Below, one piece after another: positions 8,481-17,564 of a DNA stretch of 64,000 nt (positions are counted from its first letter, which is position 1; each line of letters begins with the position of its first letter). The position numbers were made by a program, and so were the translations under genes. Origin of the DNA: CAZADS01 sp964483985 (GTDB lineage Bacteria; Pseudomonadota; Alphaproteobacteria; Thalassobaculales; Thalassobaculaceae). The notes beneath the pieces were generated by a model that searched no databases, was not told the origin of the DNA, and saw nothing but the letters and a program-made list of their open reading frames with translations. Where the stretch lies: contig CAZADS010000060.1 of assembly GCA_964483985.1 (NCBI GenBank), forward strand, positions 1 to 64,000, read 5' to 3'.

Positions 8481-10307
8481 ATGAACCTACGAAATATAGC
8501 GATCATTGCTCATGTTGATCATGGGAAGACAACCTTAGTTGACGTGCTTCTTAGGCAGTCTGGGGCTTTTAGGGAGAATCAACGTGTTTTGGAACGGGCT
8601 ATGGACTCTAATGAATTAGAGAGAGAACGTGGCATTACTATTTTAGCTAAATGTACTTCAGTTGTTTGGAATGATATACGAATTAATATTGTTGATACTC
8701 CTGGTCACGCGGATTTTGGTGGAGAAGTTGAGCGTATACTTTCAATGGTCGATGGTGTTCTAGTTTTAGTGGATGCTTCCGAAGGACCTATGCCACAAAC
8801 AAAGTTTGTTTTAGGAAAAGCTCTAAAGCTTGGACTTCAACCAATTGTTGTGGTTAACAAGGTTGATAAAAAAGAACAACGTTCTTATGAAGTGCAAGAT
8901 GAAATGTTTGATCTGTTTTCTGCCCTTGGAGCCACTGAGGAACAACTCGATTTTCCAACGATTTTTGCTTCTGCTAAATTAGGATGGGCATCAACCGATC
9001 CTAATCAACCTGAAGAAAACATGGCTCCTCTTTTTCAACGAATAGTTTCTCATGTTAGGAGTCCGACAGTCGAAGAATCCAATTCAGCGTTTCGAATGTT
9101 GGTAACCACCTTAGAATATGATCCGTATCTAGGGAGGGTCCTAACCGGTAAAATAAGCTCTGGAAGAGTTTTTCCTAATATGCCTGTAAAGGCATTAACT
9201 AGAGACGAAAAATTCATAGAAGAAACACGAATAACTAAATTAATGGCCTTTCAAGGATTACGGCGTGAACCTTTAATAGAAGCAAACGCTGGCGATATCA
9301 TTGCCGTTGCTGGATTATCTTCCACCACGGTCTCAGATACGATAATGGATTTGTCAACTGATAGGGTAATCTCCTCCAATCCAGTCGACCCCGCTACAAT
9401 AGCAGTAACTTTTTCAATCAACGATAGTCCGCTTTCTGGAAACGATGGCGATAAAGTAACCTCAAGAACTCTTCGTGATCGTTTGTTCCAAGAGTCCGAA
9501 GGTAATGTCGCAATCAAAGTAACGGAAACCACTGAAAAAGACGCGTTTGAGGTAGCTGGGCGTGGAGAATTACAACTTGCGGTCCTGATAGAGCAAATGC
9601 GCCGTGAAGGTTATGAGATGTCTATCAGTCGGCCAAGAGTGCTTTACAAGGATGATACCAAGACAGGCCAGCTTTTAGAACCTATGGAAGAAGTAGTGAT
9701 TGATGTAGATGAAGAGTATACGGGTTCGGTTGTAAGTACCATGGCGGATAGAAAAGGCGAACTTAGAGAAATGCATCCTTCGAATTTGGGAAAACAAAGG
9801 CTTGTTTTTTACTGCCCATCAAGAGGACTTATTGGATTTCATGGGGAATTTATGACGCAAACGCGTGGCACAGGTGTACTCAATCGAGTATTCAATTCTT
9901 ACGGTCTTTACAAAGGGTCCATACCGTCTCGGAGAACGGGCGTATTAATATCTCGAGAACACGGGCGCGCTGTAGGGTACGCACTCTTTAATCTAGAAGA
10001 AAGAGGTTTATTAATGATTAATGCCGGAGACGACGTCTATCCTGGAATGATTATTGGTGAGCATTCTAGAAGTAACGATTTGGACGTAAATCCTTTAAAA
10101 TCTAAACAGCTTACCAACTTCCGGGCAGCTGGAAAAGATGAAGCAATAGATCTAACACCACCAATTAACCTGAATTTAGAAAAGGCTATTTCTTATATAG
10201 CAAATGACGAGTTAGTCGAAGTGACACCAAAAACAATACGACTACGGAAAAAACTTTTGGATATTCATGAACGTAAAAGGCATGCTAAACGAACCTCAAA
10301 AACGTGA
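8481..10307 (+). CDS. typA: GTPase TypA/BipA
   Basis: Translational GTPase of 608 residues counted from ATG 8481, which yields the standard N-terminus MNLRNIAIIAHVDHGKTT. A GTG three codons upstream is in frame, but the extra residues are not seen in family members. GTPase motifs are intact: AHVDHGKTT (G1), DTPGHADFG (G3) and NKVDK (G4). EF-G-like domains III and V and the TypA-specific C-terminal domain follow. BipA binds 70S ribosomes and supports 50S assembly and growth at low temperature or under stress. It stands alone as a single-gene unit. Confidence 0.96.
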   Translation: MNLRNIAIIAHVDHGKTTLVDVLLRQSGAFRENQRVLERAMDSNELERERGITILAKCTSVVWNDIRINIVDTPGHADFGGEVERILSMVDGVLVLVDASEGPMPQTKFVLGKALKLGLQPIVVVNKVDKKEQRSYEVQDEMFDLFSALGATEEQLDFPTIFASAKLGWASTDPNQPEENMAPLFQRIVSHVRSPTVEESNSAFRMLVTTLEYDPYLGRVLTGKISSGRVFPNMPVKALTRDEKFIEETRITKLMAFQGLRREPLIEANAGDIIAVAGLSSTTVSDTIMDLSTDRVISSNPVDPATIAVTFSINDSPLSGNDGDKVTSRTLRDRLFQESEGNVAIKVTETTEKDAFEVAGRGELQLAVLIEQMRREGYEMSISRPRVLYKDDTKTGQLLEPMEEVVIDVDEEYTGSVVSTMADRKGELREMHPSNLGKQRLVFYCPSRGLIGFHGEFMTQTRGTGVLNRVFNSYGLYKGSIPSRRTGVLISREHGRAVGYALFNLEERGLLMINAGDDVYPGMIIGEHSRSNDLDVNPLKSKQLTNFRAAGKDEAIDLTPPINLNLEKAISYIANDELVEVTPKTIRLRKKLLDIHERKRHAKRTSKT

Positions 10308-10317
10308 TATTCCAAAA

Positions 10318-10334
10318 TCAAACTTTACGTTTGA
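10318..10334 (+). terminator. Possible weak terminator hairpin after typA
   Basis: An inverted repeat TCAAAC-TTTAC-GTTTGA begins 11 bases after the typA stop, with a 6-bp stem and 5-base loop, followed by AT-rich sequence but no clean T-tract. The position fits a terminator; the stability looks low. Confidence 0.3.
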
Positions 10335-10441
10335 ATTATATAAGTTCTTTTATTGCCAATATCCCTTCTTCAACAAATATTTTTATTTCGTTTAGGCTCA
10401 TTAAAATATGTTATCAACCGTTCCTGTTGGAGGACTAATAA

Positions 10442-11920
10442 ATGGCTGACTATGATGTAATTGTTGTGGGAGCTGGGAATGCTGCACTAGCCGCAGCGAA
10501 CTCAGCAAAAGAGGCGGGTGCCAAAGATGTTTTAGTCCTGGAAAAAGCAAATAGGAAAGAAAGGGGTGGAAACACTTTTTTTTCCGGTGGATTATTTAGG
10601 ATAGCGTTTGATAATCCGAAAGAATTAATGGCGATGGTACCGGATGCGGGGGACAAAATACCTGGTTTTTTTAATGATGTGCCTGCTTACACCAAAGATG
10701 ACATGTGGCATGATATGTTGCGAGTCACTCATGGAAAAACTGACCGAGAACTATCGACTATTTTAATAGATAATTCTTTTTCTACAATAAAATGGGTCCA
10801 TAAAAAAGGCGGCATTCCCATGGAACCTGCAACCAGCCTATCTGGAATTAAAGTGGGCAACCGTATTAAATGGCAAAAAGGCGCGATAATTCGTGCCCAG
10901 CACGAAGGCGTTGGACTTTCTACCAATTGGTTTAAAACAACTGAAGCCAATTCTATAGAGATACGATATGAGACTGCTGCAGATGATCTAATCAGAGATA
11001 AAAAAGGTTATGTGACTGGGGTAATGGCAAAAGGCCCTGACGGTTTATTTGAGATTACCTCAAATTCGGTAATTTTAGGTTGCGGTGGTTTTGAGGCCAA
11101 TTCACAGTGGAGATCGCAGTATCTAGCGGCTCCATGGGACCATGCTAAAGTCCGTGGAACAGCGCATAATCAAGGCGACGGCCTTCGGATGGCTTTAGCT
11201 ATTGGAGCACTTCCCTGGGGTCAATGGTCGGGCAGACATTCCACCCCTATTTCTAACGAGTGGCCCGATTTTGCCGACCGAAGCAGGACTGATAAATCTA
11301 ATCGGTTGTCCTATCCCTATGGCATTATGATAAATAGAAATGGTCTTCGTTTTTGCGATGAAGGAGAAGACGTCGGTTTATATACCTATGCTAAATATGG
11401 AGGGGAAATTTTGAGGCAACCAGGCTCTCTGGCTTGGCAAATTTTTGATCAAAAAACGGTCCACTTATTAGAACCGAGATACAATACAAGTATAGCTATC
11501 GAAGCCGATACATTCGAGGATTTAGTGGCGCAATTAGACATCGACGATAGAGAACAGGCTGTACAGACGCTTAATGAATATAATAACGCCACTACAGGCT
11601 CGAGTGACTTTGATCCCAGCAAAAAAGATGGGCTTTCTACAAAAGGCCTATCGCCTAATAAAAGCAACTGGGCCCAAGCTTTGGACAAACCTCCATTTTT
11701 AGCTTATTCGGCAACAGGAGGAATAACATTTACCTTTGGTGGCTTGAAAATCAATAAAAGAGCGCAGGTAATAGGCACGGACTGGCGCCCTATTCCCGGT
11801 TTATACTGTTGTGGCGAAATGGTTGGTGGCCTATTTCACTTTAATTACCCAGGAGGAACTGGATTAGTCTCTGGATCAGTATTTGGGAAAATAGCTGGCC
11901 GGAACGCCGCTGGAGCATAG
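10442..11920 (+). CDS. FAD-dependent tricarballylate dehydrogenase-like flavoprotein (TcuA family)
   Basis: A 492-residue flavoprotein of the fumarate reductase/succinate dehydrogenase flavoprotein superfamily. The FAD-binding Rossmann motif VIVVGAGNAALAAA opens the protein and a GGNTFFSGG segment follows. The C-terminus has GLYCCGEMVGG and GGTGLVSGSVFGKIAGRNA, as in TcuA. TcuA oxidises tricarballylate to cis-aconitate, passing electrons to TcuB. No tcuB, tcuC or regulator lies next to it, so the true substrate may differ. GGAGG at 10430-10434 is a good ribosome-binding site before ATG 10442. It converges on the aldo/keto reductase gene. Confidence 0.8.
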   Translation: MADYDVIVVGAGNAALAAANSAKEAGAKDVLVLEKANRKERGGNTFFSGGLFRIAFDNPKELMAMVPDAGDKIPGFFNDVPAYTKDDMWHDMLRVTHGKTDRELSTILIDNSFSTIKWVHKKGGIPMEPATSLSGIKVGNRIKWQKGAIIRAQHEGVGLSTNWFKTTEANSIEIRYETAADDLIRDKKGYVTGVMAKGPDGLFEITSNSVILGCGGFEANSQWRSQYLAAPWDHAKVRGTAHNQGDGLRMALAIGALPWGQWSGRHSTPISNEWPDFADRSRTDKSNRLSYPYGIMINRNGLRFCDEGEDVGLYTYAKYGGEILRQPGSLAWQIFDQKTVHLLEPRYNTSIAIEADTFEDLVAQLDIDDREQAVQTLNEYNNATTGSSDFDPSKKDGLSTKGLSPNKSNWAQALDKPPFLAYSATGGITFTFGGLKINKRAQVIGTDWRPIPGLYCCGEMVGGLFHFNYPGGTGLVSGSVFGKIAGRNAAGA

Positions 11921-11937
11921 TTTTCGGTTAATTCACC

Positions 11938-12945
11938 CTATACCCCTCGGTATCTTCCTTCGATTGGATATGATGGATCGTTATATCCTGGCGTGGAAGA
12001 ATGTCCGCTAACTACAAAAGAATTTATCAAATCTTCGTCTTCGTCTGTAAAGGTATAGTTTAGCGTATTTAAATAGGAATCCCACTGGGCAAGTGTCCGA
12101 GGGCCCGCAATAATGGAATTGACTACTTTGTTATTCAATAACCAAGCGACTGCAATATCAACTGAAGTAGCACCTTTCTTTTGAGCATAAAGGTTTATTT
12201 TCTGCGCTATTTCAATTGATTCAGCGCGCCATTCAGTTTGCATCATCCGCCTATCATTTCTGGCAACTCTACTTCCATCCTCGGGTTTTTTGTTTAGCGA
12301 GTATTTTCCTGTTAAAATTCCACGAGCAAGCGGGCTATAGGGGACAACCCCTAGGCCGTAATGCCTGCACGCTGGTAGATGTTCCAGTTCTGGCATCCGG
12401 TTCATAGCATTATAATAAGGCTGACTTGCTATCGGTCGATCCAAACCCATACGGTCACAAATATTGCAAATTTCAGCGACTCTCCATGACCGGTAATTTG
12501 ATAAACCAAAATAACGCACCTTCCCCCATCGAATTAAATCACCGATAGCTCTGACTGATTCTTCAAGAGGCGTTAAATGATCCTCCTTATGAAAATAATA
12601 AAGGTCAATGTGATCTGTGCCTAAACGCTGCAAGGAATGATCACACGCTTGAAACACCCATTGCCGAGAAAGTCCACCATGATTCGGATTCCCCCCCATT
12701 TTATTGGCAAGTTTAGTGGCTAGAATCCAATCATTACGATTGCTTCGAACACATCGACCAACTATCTCTTCAGACGCTCCATCGACATAAGTATCTGCCG
12801 TATCAATAAAATTTATACCAGCCGCTCTTCCTGACGAAATAATCCTCTGACTATCCGTTTCATTTGTTTCTCTTCCAAATAGCATAGTCCCTAAGCATAA
12901 AGGAGACACCTTTAAACCGGATTGGCCCAACGCTTGGTATTCCAT
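11938..12945 (-). CDS. Aldo/keto reductase
   Basis: A 335-residue aldo/keto reductase of the bacterial beta-subunit-like type. The catalytic tetrad is visible: D and Y in FIDTADTY, K in LATKL, and H in YYFHKED. The start MEYQALGQSGLKVSPLCLGTM matches close relatives. These TIM-barrel enzymes reduce aldehydes or ketones with NADPH. The 17-base gap to the convergent TcuA-like gene and the long upstream gap suggest a single-gene unit. The substrate cannot be told from sequence. Confidence 0.9.
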   Translation of the reverse strand: MEYQALGQSGLKVSPLCLGTMLFGRETNETDSQRIISSGRAAGINFIDTADTYVDGASEEIVGRCVRSNRNDWILATKLANKMGGNPNHGGLSRQWVFQACDHSLQRLGTDHIDLYYFHKEDHLTPLEESVRAIGDLIRWGKVRYFGLSNYRSWRVAEICNICDRMGLDRPIASQPYYNAMNRMPELEHLPACRHYGLGVVPYSPLARGILTGKYSLNKKPEDGSRVARNDRRMMQTEWRAESIEIAQKINLYAQKKGATSVDIAVAWLLNNKVVNSIIAGPRTLAQWDSYLNTLNYTFTDEDEDLINSFVVSGHSSTPGYNDPSYPIEGRYRGV

Positions 12946-13505
12946 ACTATTTCTCCAAATATCGACTGACTTAAAGTGAATTAATCATTTGTGTTTCGAG
13001 TTACATAGCCCTCTTTGCGGTCGCTATTTCAATATGCGTCCAATTCCCTTAGCTATCGTATGTCGAAGCATTAAAGCTTAGTTCTTAGTTACTAAACTTT
13101 ACATATTATCGAAAGACAATCTGTTATGTAATCCATAAGGTCGTTTTATGAAAGGAGCTTATACCATGTACTCTGCTAATCGAAACTACTGAAATAGAAA
13201 ACTGTAAGCACTGGTTTTTAACTACAAGCCGACTTAAAAGGGGGCTAGTATATCTTTTTCTAAAATGAAGCTAATACCCTAAAATTCAAAGTTGATGGTA
13301 GAATAAGCTTTAATCTTCAGTACATTTTGGGGGTAAGAATATAGATCGTATATCTGGTCACTGGGATGGTAAACAAATAGCTTTTTATTGAAAATAACCC
13401 CGAAAAAAGCTTGAAGTGAATTAATTTTCTAAATTAAGAGTTTAAAACCGCTGTCAAATTAAATCTTGTAATTCATCAAATATAAAACCTTGTGGAATAT
13501 CTAAA
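12946..13505. other. 560-base gap upstream of the ArsC-like gene
   Basis: This stretch holds no convincing gene. It should contain the promoter of the minus-strand aldo/keto reductase at its left end and that of the arsC-like gene at its right. A micro-ORF with a strong ribosome-binding site lies at 13148-13192 and is listed separately. I found no tRNA, riboswitch-like fold or IS end by eye. Stops occur in all frames, so this is either regulatory DNA or an old remnant. Confidence 0.4.
13148..13192 (+). CDS. Candidate 14-residue micro-ORF
   Basis: ATG at 13148 opens a frame encoding MKGAYTMYSANRNY and stopping at TGA 13190-13192. An in-frame second ATG at 13166 has AAAGGAG at 13151-13157, an ideal ribosome-binding site, and the first ATG has AAGG about seven bases upstream. 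Three of 14 residues are tyrosine. It could be a leader peptide or chance. No modifying enzyme or attenuator structure was seen beside it. Confidence 0.15.
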   Translation: MKGAYTMYSANRNY

Positions 13506-13850
13506 ATGAGCATAAAATTTTACCATAACCCGAGATGTTCTAAATCTCGTCAAGCTCTTGCTTTATTGCAAAAAGAAGGTGTTCAACTCCAGATTATAGA
13601 ATATTTAAAACATCCACCTAACTTCGAAACACTTTCAGAAATTATCCGTAAGTTAAATTGCAAGCCGATAGATATAATGAGAACCAAAGAAACTGTCTTC
13701 CGGGACTTATCCTTAAATTCTGCTAAAAAAGACGAAGAACTAATTCAATCAATGATTGAATATCCTATTCTTATAGAAAGACCAATTGTAGTCTCCAAAA
13801 CAAAGGCAATTTTAGGCCGCCCTCCTGAAAACGTTTTAACTATATTATGA
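13506..13850 (+). CDS. arsC: ArsC-family glutaredoxin-dependent arsenate reductase-like protein
   Basis: A 114-residue thioredoxin-fold protein of the ArsC/Spx/YfgD group. The catalytic cysteine is C11 in HNPRCSKSR, and an arginine in the LIERPIVV segment aligns with a family active-site arginine. ArsC reduces arsenate to arsenite using glutathione and glutaredoxin. No arsR, arsB or acr3 gene lies beside it. YfgD-type paralogues share these motifs, so the arsenate role is probable, not certain. Length is typical. Confidence 0.8.
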   Translation: MSIKFYHNPRCSKSRQALALLQKEGVQLQIIEYLKHPPNFETLSEIIRKLNCKPIDIMRTKETVFRDLSLNSAKKDEELIQSMIEYPILIERPIVVSKTKAILGRPPENVLTIL

Positions 13851-13877
13851 ATATTGAATATCTAAATAAAATAACAC

Positions 13878-13890
13878 AATGATTATCATT
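13878..13890. promoter_or_regulatory. Fur-box-like palindrome between convergent genes
   Basis: The 13-base sequence AATGATTATCATT is a perfect inverted repeat around a central base, and its complement equals the core of the classical Fur box. It lies in the 66-base gap between the 3' ends of the ArsC-like gene and the 2-hydroxyacid dehydrogenase gene, which is not where an operator is expected. It may be chance or part of a short bidirectional terminator. Confidence 0.25.
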
Positions 13891-13916
13891 CTTTAGGCCT
13901 GCATCGTGAAAACCGC

Positions 13917-14870
13917 TTACGTTGTGAGGGCCCGTTTCGGTTTTCCCGTATGCCATGCTTTGATGTTCTCTATCGTTTGGCCGAAAAAAATCTTATACGT
14001 CTCTTCGGTCATATAACCTGTATGCGGAGTCATTACCAAATTGTCGAGTTCGCAAAATCTATGGTTAGGAGGTAGTGGTTCTTCTTCAAATACATCGACG
14101 GCTGCAGAACGAATAGAACGTGTTGCTAACGCAGTGATTAGAGCGCTCTCCTTAACGATTGGACCGCGAGAAGTATTTATCAAAAAGGCATTAGGCTTCA
14201 TAAGCTTAAATTCTGGTTCGGCTACAATATGTTTGGTTCTCTCACTAAGTACTAAATGAATCGTTAAAAAATCCGAATTTTTAAATAGTGATTCCTTATC
14301 AACTAATTTTACATCTAATTCATTGCATCTTTCTTTAGAAAGATTCTGGCTCCAGGCAGTGACGTCCATTCCAAAGGCCTTGCCGAATCTGGATACTTGC
14401 TCACCAATTCTACCAAGACCAAGAATGCCTAGAGTTCTTCCATGTAGCTCCACACCCATTCGAGTTTGCCAGTAGTTTTTCTTCATCATAAAATCGTCGT
14501 GGGGGATATTACGAGCACAGGATTGAATTAAAGCCCATGTATGCTCTGCGGTTGCCCATTTCGATCCTTCTGTCCCACAAACTGTAATTCCATTTTCTTT
14601 TGCAGCACTAATATCAACCGATGCATTCCGCATGCCCGTTGTGATGAAAAGTTTAAGATTCGGAAGTTTGTCAAAGATATGTTTTGGGAAGGGAGTGCGT
14701 TCGCGCATGGCGCAAATAATCTCAAAATCAATTAGCCTTTTAATTAGATCTCGTGGGTCAACCAGGGTATTCTTAAATATTGATATTTCATATTCTTCGG
14801 GGAGAGATTTCCAGTCTCCAAATTTCATTGCGGATTCGAGATAATCATCAAGAATAGCAATTTTTGGCAT
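13917..14870 (-). CDS. D-isomer-specific 2-hydroxyacid dehydrogenase
   Basis: A 317-residue NAD(P)-dependent dehydrogenase of the D-2-hydroxyacid family. The Rossmann motif GLGRIGEQV lies in the middle. The catalytic residues appear as R in NTSRGPI, E in DVFEEEPLP and H in TPHTGYM. These enzymes interconvert 2-oxo acids and D-2-hydroxy acids, for example glyoxylate/glycolate or hydroxypyruvate/glycerate. The first 90 residues form the substrate-binding domain. It is transcribed in the same direction as msrB, with about 100 bases between them, and its substrate is not evident. Confidence 0.88.
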   Translation of the reverse strand: MPKIAILDDYLESAMKFGDWKSLPEEYEISIFKNTLVDPRDLIKRLIDFEIICAMRERTPFPKHIFDKLPNLKLFITTGMRNASVDISAAKENGITVCGTEGSKWATAEHTWALIQSCARNIPHDDFMMKKNYWQTRMGVELHGRTLGILGLGRIGEQVSRFGKAFGMDVTAWSQNLSKERCNELDVKLVDKESLFKNSDFLTIHLVLSERTKHIVAEPEFKLMKPNAFLINTSRGPIVKESALITALATRSIRSAAVDVFEEEPLPPNHRFCELDNLVMTPHTGYMTEETYKIFFGQTIENIKAWHTGKPKRALTT

Positions 14871-14972
14871 GGCAATATATTCGCTTATATTTTGATTTAA
14901 GTTTTGAATGGTTGATAAAATTTAAACTGTTCTAAAAATCGAAAAGTAAATAGGAAAGCATAATTTTTTTCA

Positions 14973-15389
14973 CTATTCCACGGAATCGTCGGTTTTATCC
15001 CTCGCTTCCAGATTTAAAGATGCTGAATTCATACAATAACGCAATCCGGTAGGGTGAGGTCCATCATCAAAAACGTGGCCAAGATGGGCCTCACATCGTG
15101 AACAGTGAACTTCAGTCCGTGTCATAAAGAAACTCCGGTCACTCTTGGTCCCTATTGCGTCTTCAAATAGAGGTGCATAGAAACTGGGCCAACCCGTCCC
15201 CGACTCAAATTTTGAGTCGCTGTCAAAAAGATGTTGTCCGCAACAAACACACGCATAAATTCCAGAGTCTTTGTTTCGGGCGTATTTTCCCGACCATGCT
15301 CGTTCCGTTCCATGCTCTCTAGTTACTTCATATTGGGTAGCCGTAAGCTGGGCCCGCCACTCTTCGTCAGTTTTACTGATTTTGCTCAC
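14973..15389 (-). CDS. msrB: Peptide-methionine (R)-S-oxide reductase MsrB
   Basis: MsrB reduces methionine-R-sulfoxide in proteins. The 138-residue protein carries the catalytic cysteine C119 in RYCMNS, and zinc cysteine pairs C47/C50 and C96/C99. SGTGWPSF is also present. The start is taken as GTG 15389-15387 because AGGAG lies about six bases upstream; an in-frame TTG eight codons earlier would place that ribosome-binding site inside the gene. No msrA is next to it. Confidence 0.94.
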   Translation of the reverse strand: MSKISKTDEEWRAQLTATQYEVTREHGTERAWSGKYARNKDSGIYACVCCGQHLFDSDSKFESGTGWPSFYAPLFEDAIGTKSDRSFFMTRTEVHCSRCEAHLGHVFDDGPHPTGLRYCMNSASLNLEARDKTDDSVE

Positions 15390-15499
15390 AAGGAACTCCT
15401 TTTGATTAATCAAGTTTTCTAAATATTAAAACAAATCTAAATCAATTAATTTCAGCTTTTAAAATATTCAGTATTTTCGTCTTAATTTAAATAAATATT

Positions 15500-16711
15500 T
15501 CAAACTTTGCGCCGTTCTTCCACTAATACATTTTCCCTTGCAAGTTCCTGAATTTCATCATCATTAAAACCATGCGCAGAGAGTATCTCTCTTCCATGCT
15601 CACCAAACTTAGGCGGCACATTTTTAATGCTTCCAGGAGTTCGAGAAAATTTAATTGGGATACCCCAACTCTGATACCAATCTTTTTCTACTCTCATATT
15701 GCGATGCTTGGTATGGGGATGCTTCATGACTTCATCCGTATCCCTAATCGGGCCAACTGGTAACCCGGCAGCCAAGAGTTTCTCGCAGAATTCTTCGCCA
15801 TCCACCTCGGCAAAAACGCCCGCCAATTCTGCTTTTAATAAGTGTTTATTTTTCTGACGATCACCATTGGTCTGAAAACGTTCATCTTCACCAAGTTCTG
15901 GTCTTCCAAGTTCCACACAAAGACGTTTCCACGTTCGATCGTTTCCACCGGCTATAAAAATTTTGCATGTTTTCGTTTCGAATAAATCATACGGCGCGAT
16001 ATTTGGATGAGGGTTTCCTGTTAAACCTGGGATTTTTCCTTTTGAAACAAAATAATTTGGCACATGTGGATGCATTAACGACAGTCCGCAATCGTATAAT
16101 GTCATATCTATATATTGGCCTTTTCCCGACCGTTCTCTTTCTAGTAGGGCCATAAGAATAGCATTACCTGCATAAAGACCAGTCCCTATGTCCACCATAG
16201 CTAAGCCTAGTCTGGTAGGGCCTGATTCAGGTGCACCATTGATAGAAAAATGCCCAACCATTGCTTGAATAATACCATCGTACCCTGGAAAACCGCCATA
16301 TGGCCCATCTGAACCAAACCCCGAAATTCGGCAATGAACCAATGTCGGAAACTTTTTGCTAAGAATTGCTTCATAACCTAGGCCCCATCGCTCCATGGAG
16401 CCGGTTTTATAATTTTCAATAATGACATCAGCTTCTTCTAAAAGTTTTAACAAAACTTTTTTGCCCGCAGCGGTTGTAAGATCTAAACCTATTGACTTCT
16501 TATTTCTATTAACACCTATAAAATATGATGCATCATCCTCATGAAAAGGTGGGCCCCAATCTCTAACTTCATCTCCCTGTGGTGGTTCTACTTTAATTAT
16601 TTCGGCACCATGATCGCCCAGCATTTGGGTGCAGTACGGGCCTCCTAATACACGTGTGCAGTCAATGATTTTTATTCCGGCTAACGTCCCACCGTTATTT
16701 TCATCTCTCAT
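15500..16711 (-). CDS. CaiB/BaiF-type (family III) CoA-transferase
   Basis: A 403-residue family III CoA-transferase. The N-terminus has LAGIKIIDCTRVLGGPYC and the conserved GAEIIKVEPP strand. The catalytic aspartate is likely the D of MVDIGTGLYAGNAIL at about residue 169. Enzymes of this family move CoA between carboxylic acids through an aspartyl-CoA thioester. It ends the minus-strand block that includes a two-subunit CoA-transferase, so this locus encodes two unrelated CoA-transfer systems. The substrate is unknown. Confidence 0.88.
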   Translation of the reverse strand: MRDENNGGTLAGIKIIDCTRVLGGPYCTQMLGDHGAEIIKVEPPQGDEVRDWGPPFHEDDASYFIGVNRNKKSIGLDLTTAAGKKVLLKLLEEADVIIENYKTGSMERWGLGYEAILSKKFPTLVHCRISGFGSDGPYGGFPGYDGIIQAMVGHFSINGAPESGPTRLGLAMVDIGTGLYAGNAILMALLERERSGKGQYIDMTLYDCGLSLMHPHVPNYFVSKGKIPGLTGNPHPNIAPYDLFETKTCKIFIAGGNDRTWKRLCVELGRPELGEDERFQTNGDRQKNKHLLKAELAGVFAEVDGEEFCEKLLAAGLPVGPIRDTDEVMKHPHTKHRNMRVEKDWYQSWGIPIKFSRTPGSIKNVPPKFGEHGREILSAHGFNDDEIQELARENVLVEERRKV

Positions 16712-16825
16712 AATAAGGCGTACCTCGACATAATAAATTGTGGAGAAAATTCATGCATCTTTGATGATAAATTCCGAAAAAGTATAACAAAACCTATTTA
16801 AAAACTTATTTGTGGTCTATTTGAA

Positions 16826-17560
16826 TTAATCATGTCCAAATACTCTTGAAGCAAAAGCTGGATATATCTCAGAAATTTCGGCCGCGACAGGCCCGCGAAT
16901 GGAACGTAAAGTATCATGATCAGGAGTTGCAGTAATAGGTACTGGTCCAGATGGCAAATCAAAATTAAACCCTGTTTGTTCCTGCACTTCTTTAACAGTA
17001 TGACCTGGGTGAACAGTCTCCAATCTAAAACGTTGAAGTTCCTTATCCACTATAAACAGACATCTATCTGTGATTAATTTATAGGGCCCACCGGGGCGAT
17101 AAACGTGTGATTTTGAAAAACCTGGTGCACTTATAAAATCAACTTCTTTTACTAATGTACGTGGCGTGTGTTCAAGCCTAAACAAAATAACTTTAGGGAC
17201 CAAAAAATATAAGTAAGCGGAACCAAACGAGCCCGGAAATCGCGCTTTCGGACGACGATAATCACCAACCGAAACTAAATTTACATTTGCTTTGCCGTCT
17301 ATTTGAGCTCCACTAAGAAAAAATGCATCCATACGCCCCTGTGCAGCAATATCAAAAATCTCTTTTCCGCCATCACTAAAAAAATTATTATCTTCGCTTC
17401 CGAGTATTGAAACTCTCATTGAGCCTTTACTTTTCACACGAGCCAGCAGTGCTGCTGCGCCAGGAATTGGGGAAGAAGCACCAACTGCGACATGCCTTAA
17501 ACCCTTAAGATTCTCGGCTATTGCATGGATCAAAATTTCTTCCAGTACAATTTCGTTCAT
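16826..17560 (-). CDS. CoA-transferase class I, beta subunit
   Basis: A 244-residue beta subunit resembling glutaconate-CoA-transferase/3-oxoacid-CoA-transferase B chains. E56 in the GSEDNN segment aligns roughly with the catalytic glutamate of the family, though the motif is not the usual SENG. SAPGF and HPG segments lie in the C-terminal half. It starts four bases after the alpha-subunit stop, so the two are translationally linked and probably form a heteromer. Steroid-catabolism IpdB-type hydrolases belong to the same superfamily and are an alternative. Confidence 0.82.
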   Translation of the reverse strand: MNEIVLEEILIHAIAENLKGLRHVAVGASSPIPGAAALLARVKSKGSMRVSILGSEDNNFFSDGGKEIFDIAAQGRMDAFFLSGAQIDGKANVNLVSVGDYRRPKARFPGSFGSAYLYFLVPKVILFRLEHTPRTLVKEVDFISAPGFSKSHVYRPGGPYKLITDRCLFIVDKELQRFRLETVHPGHTVKEVQEQTGFNFDLPSGPVPITATPDHDTLRSIRGPVAAEISEIYPAFASRVFGHD

Positions 17561-17564
17561 ATTG

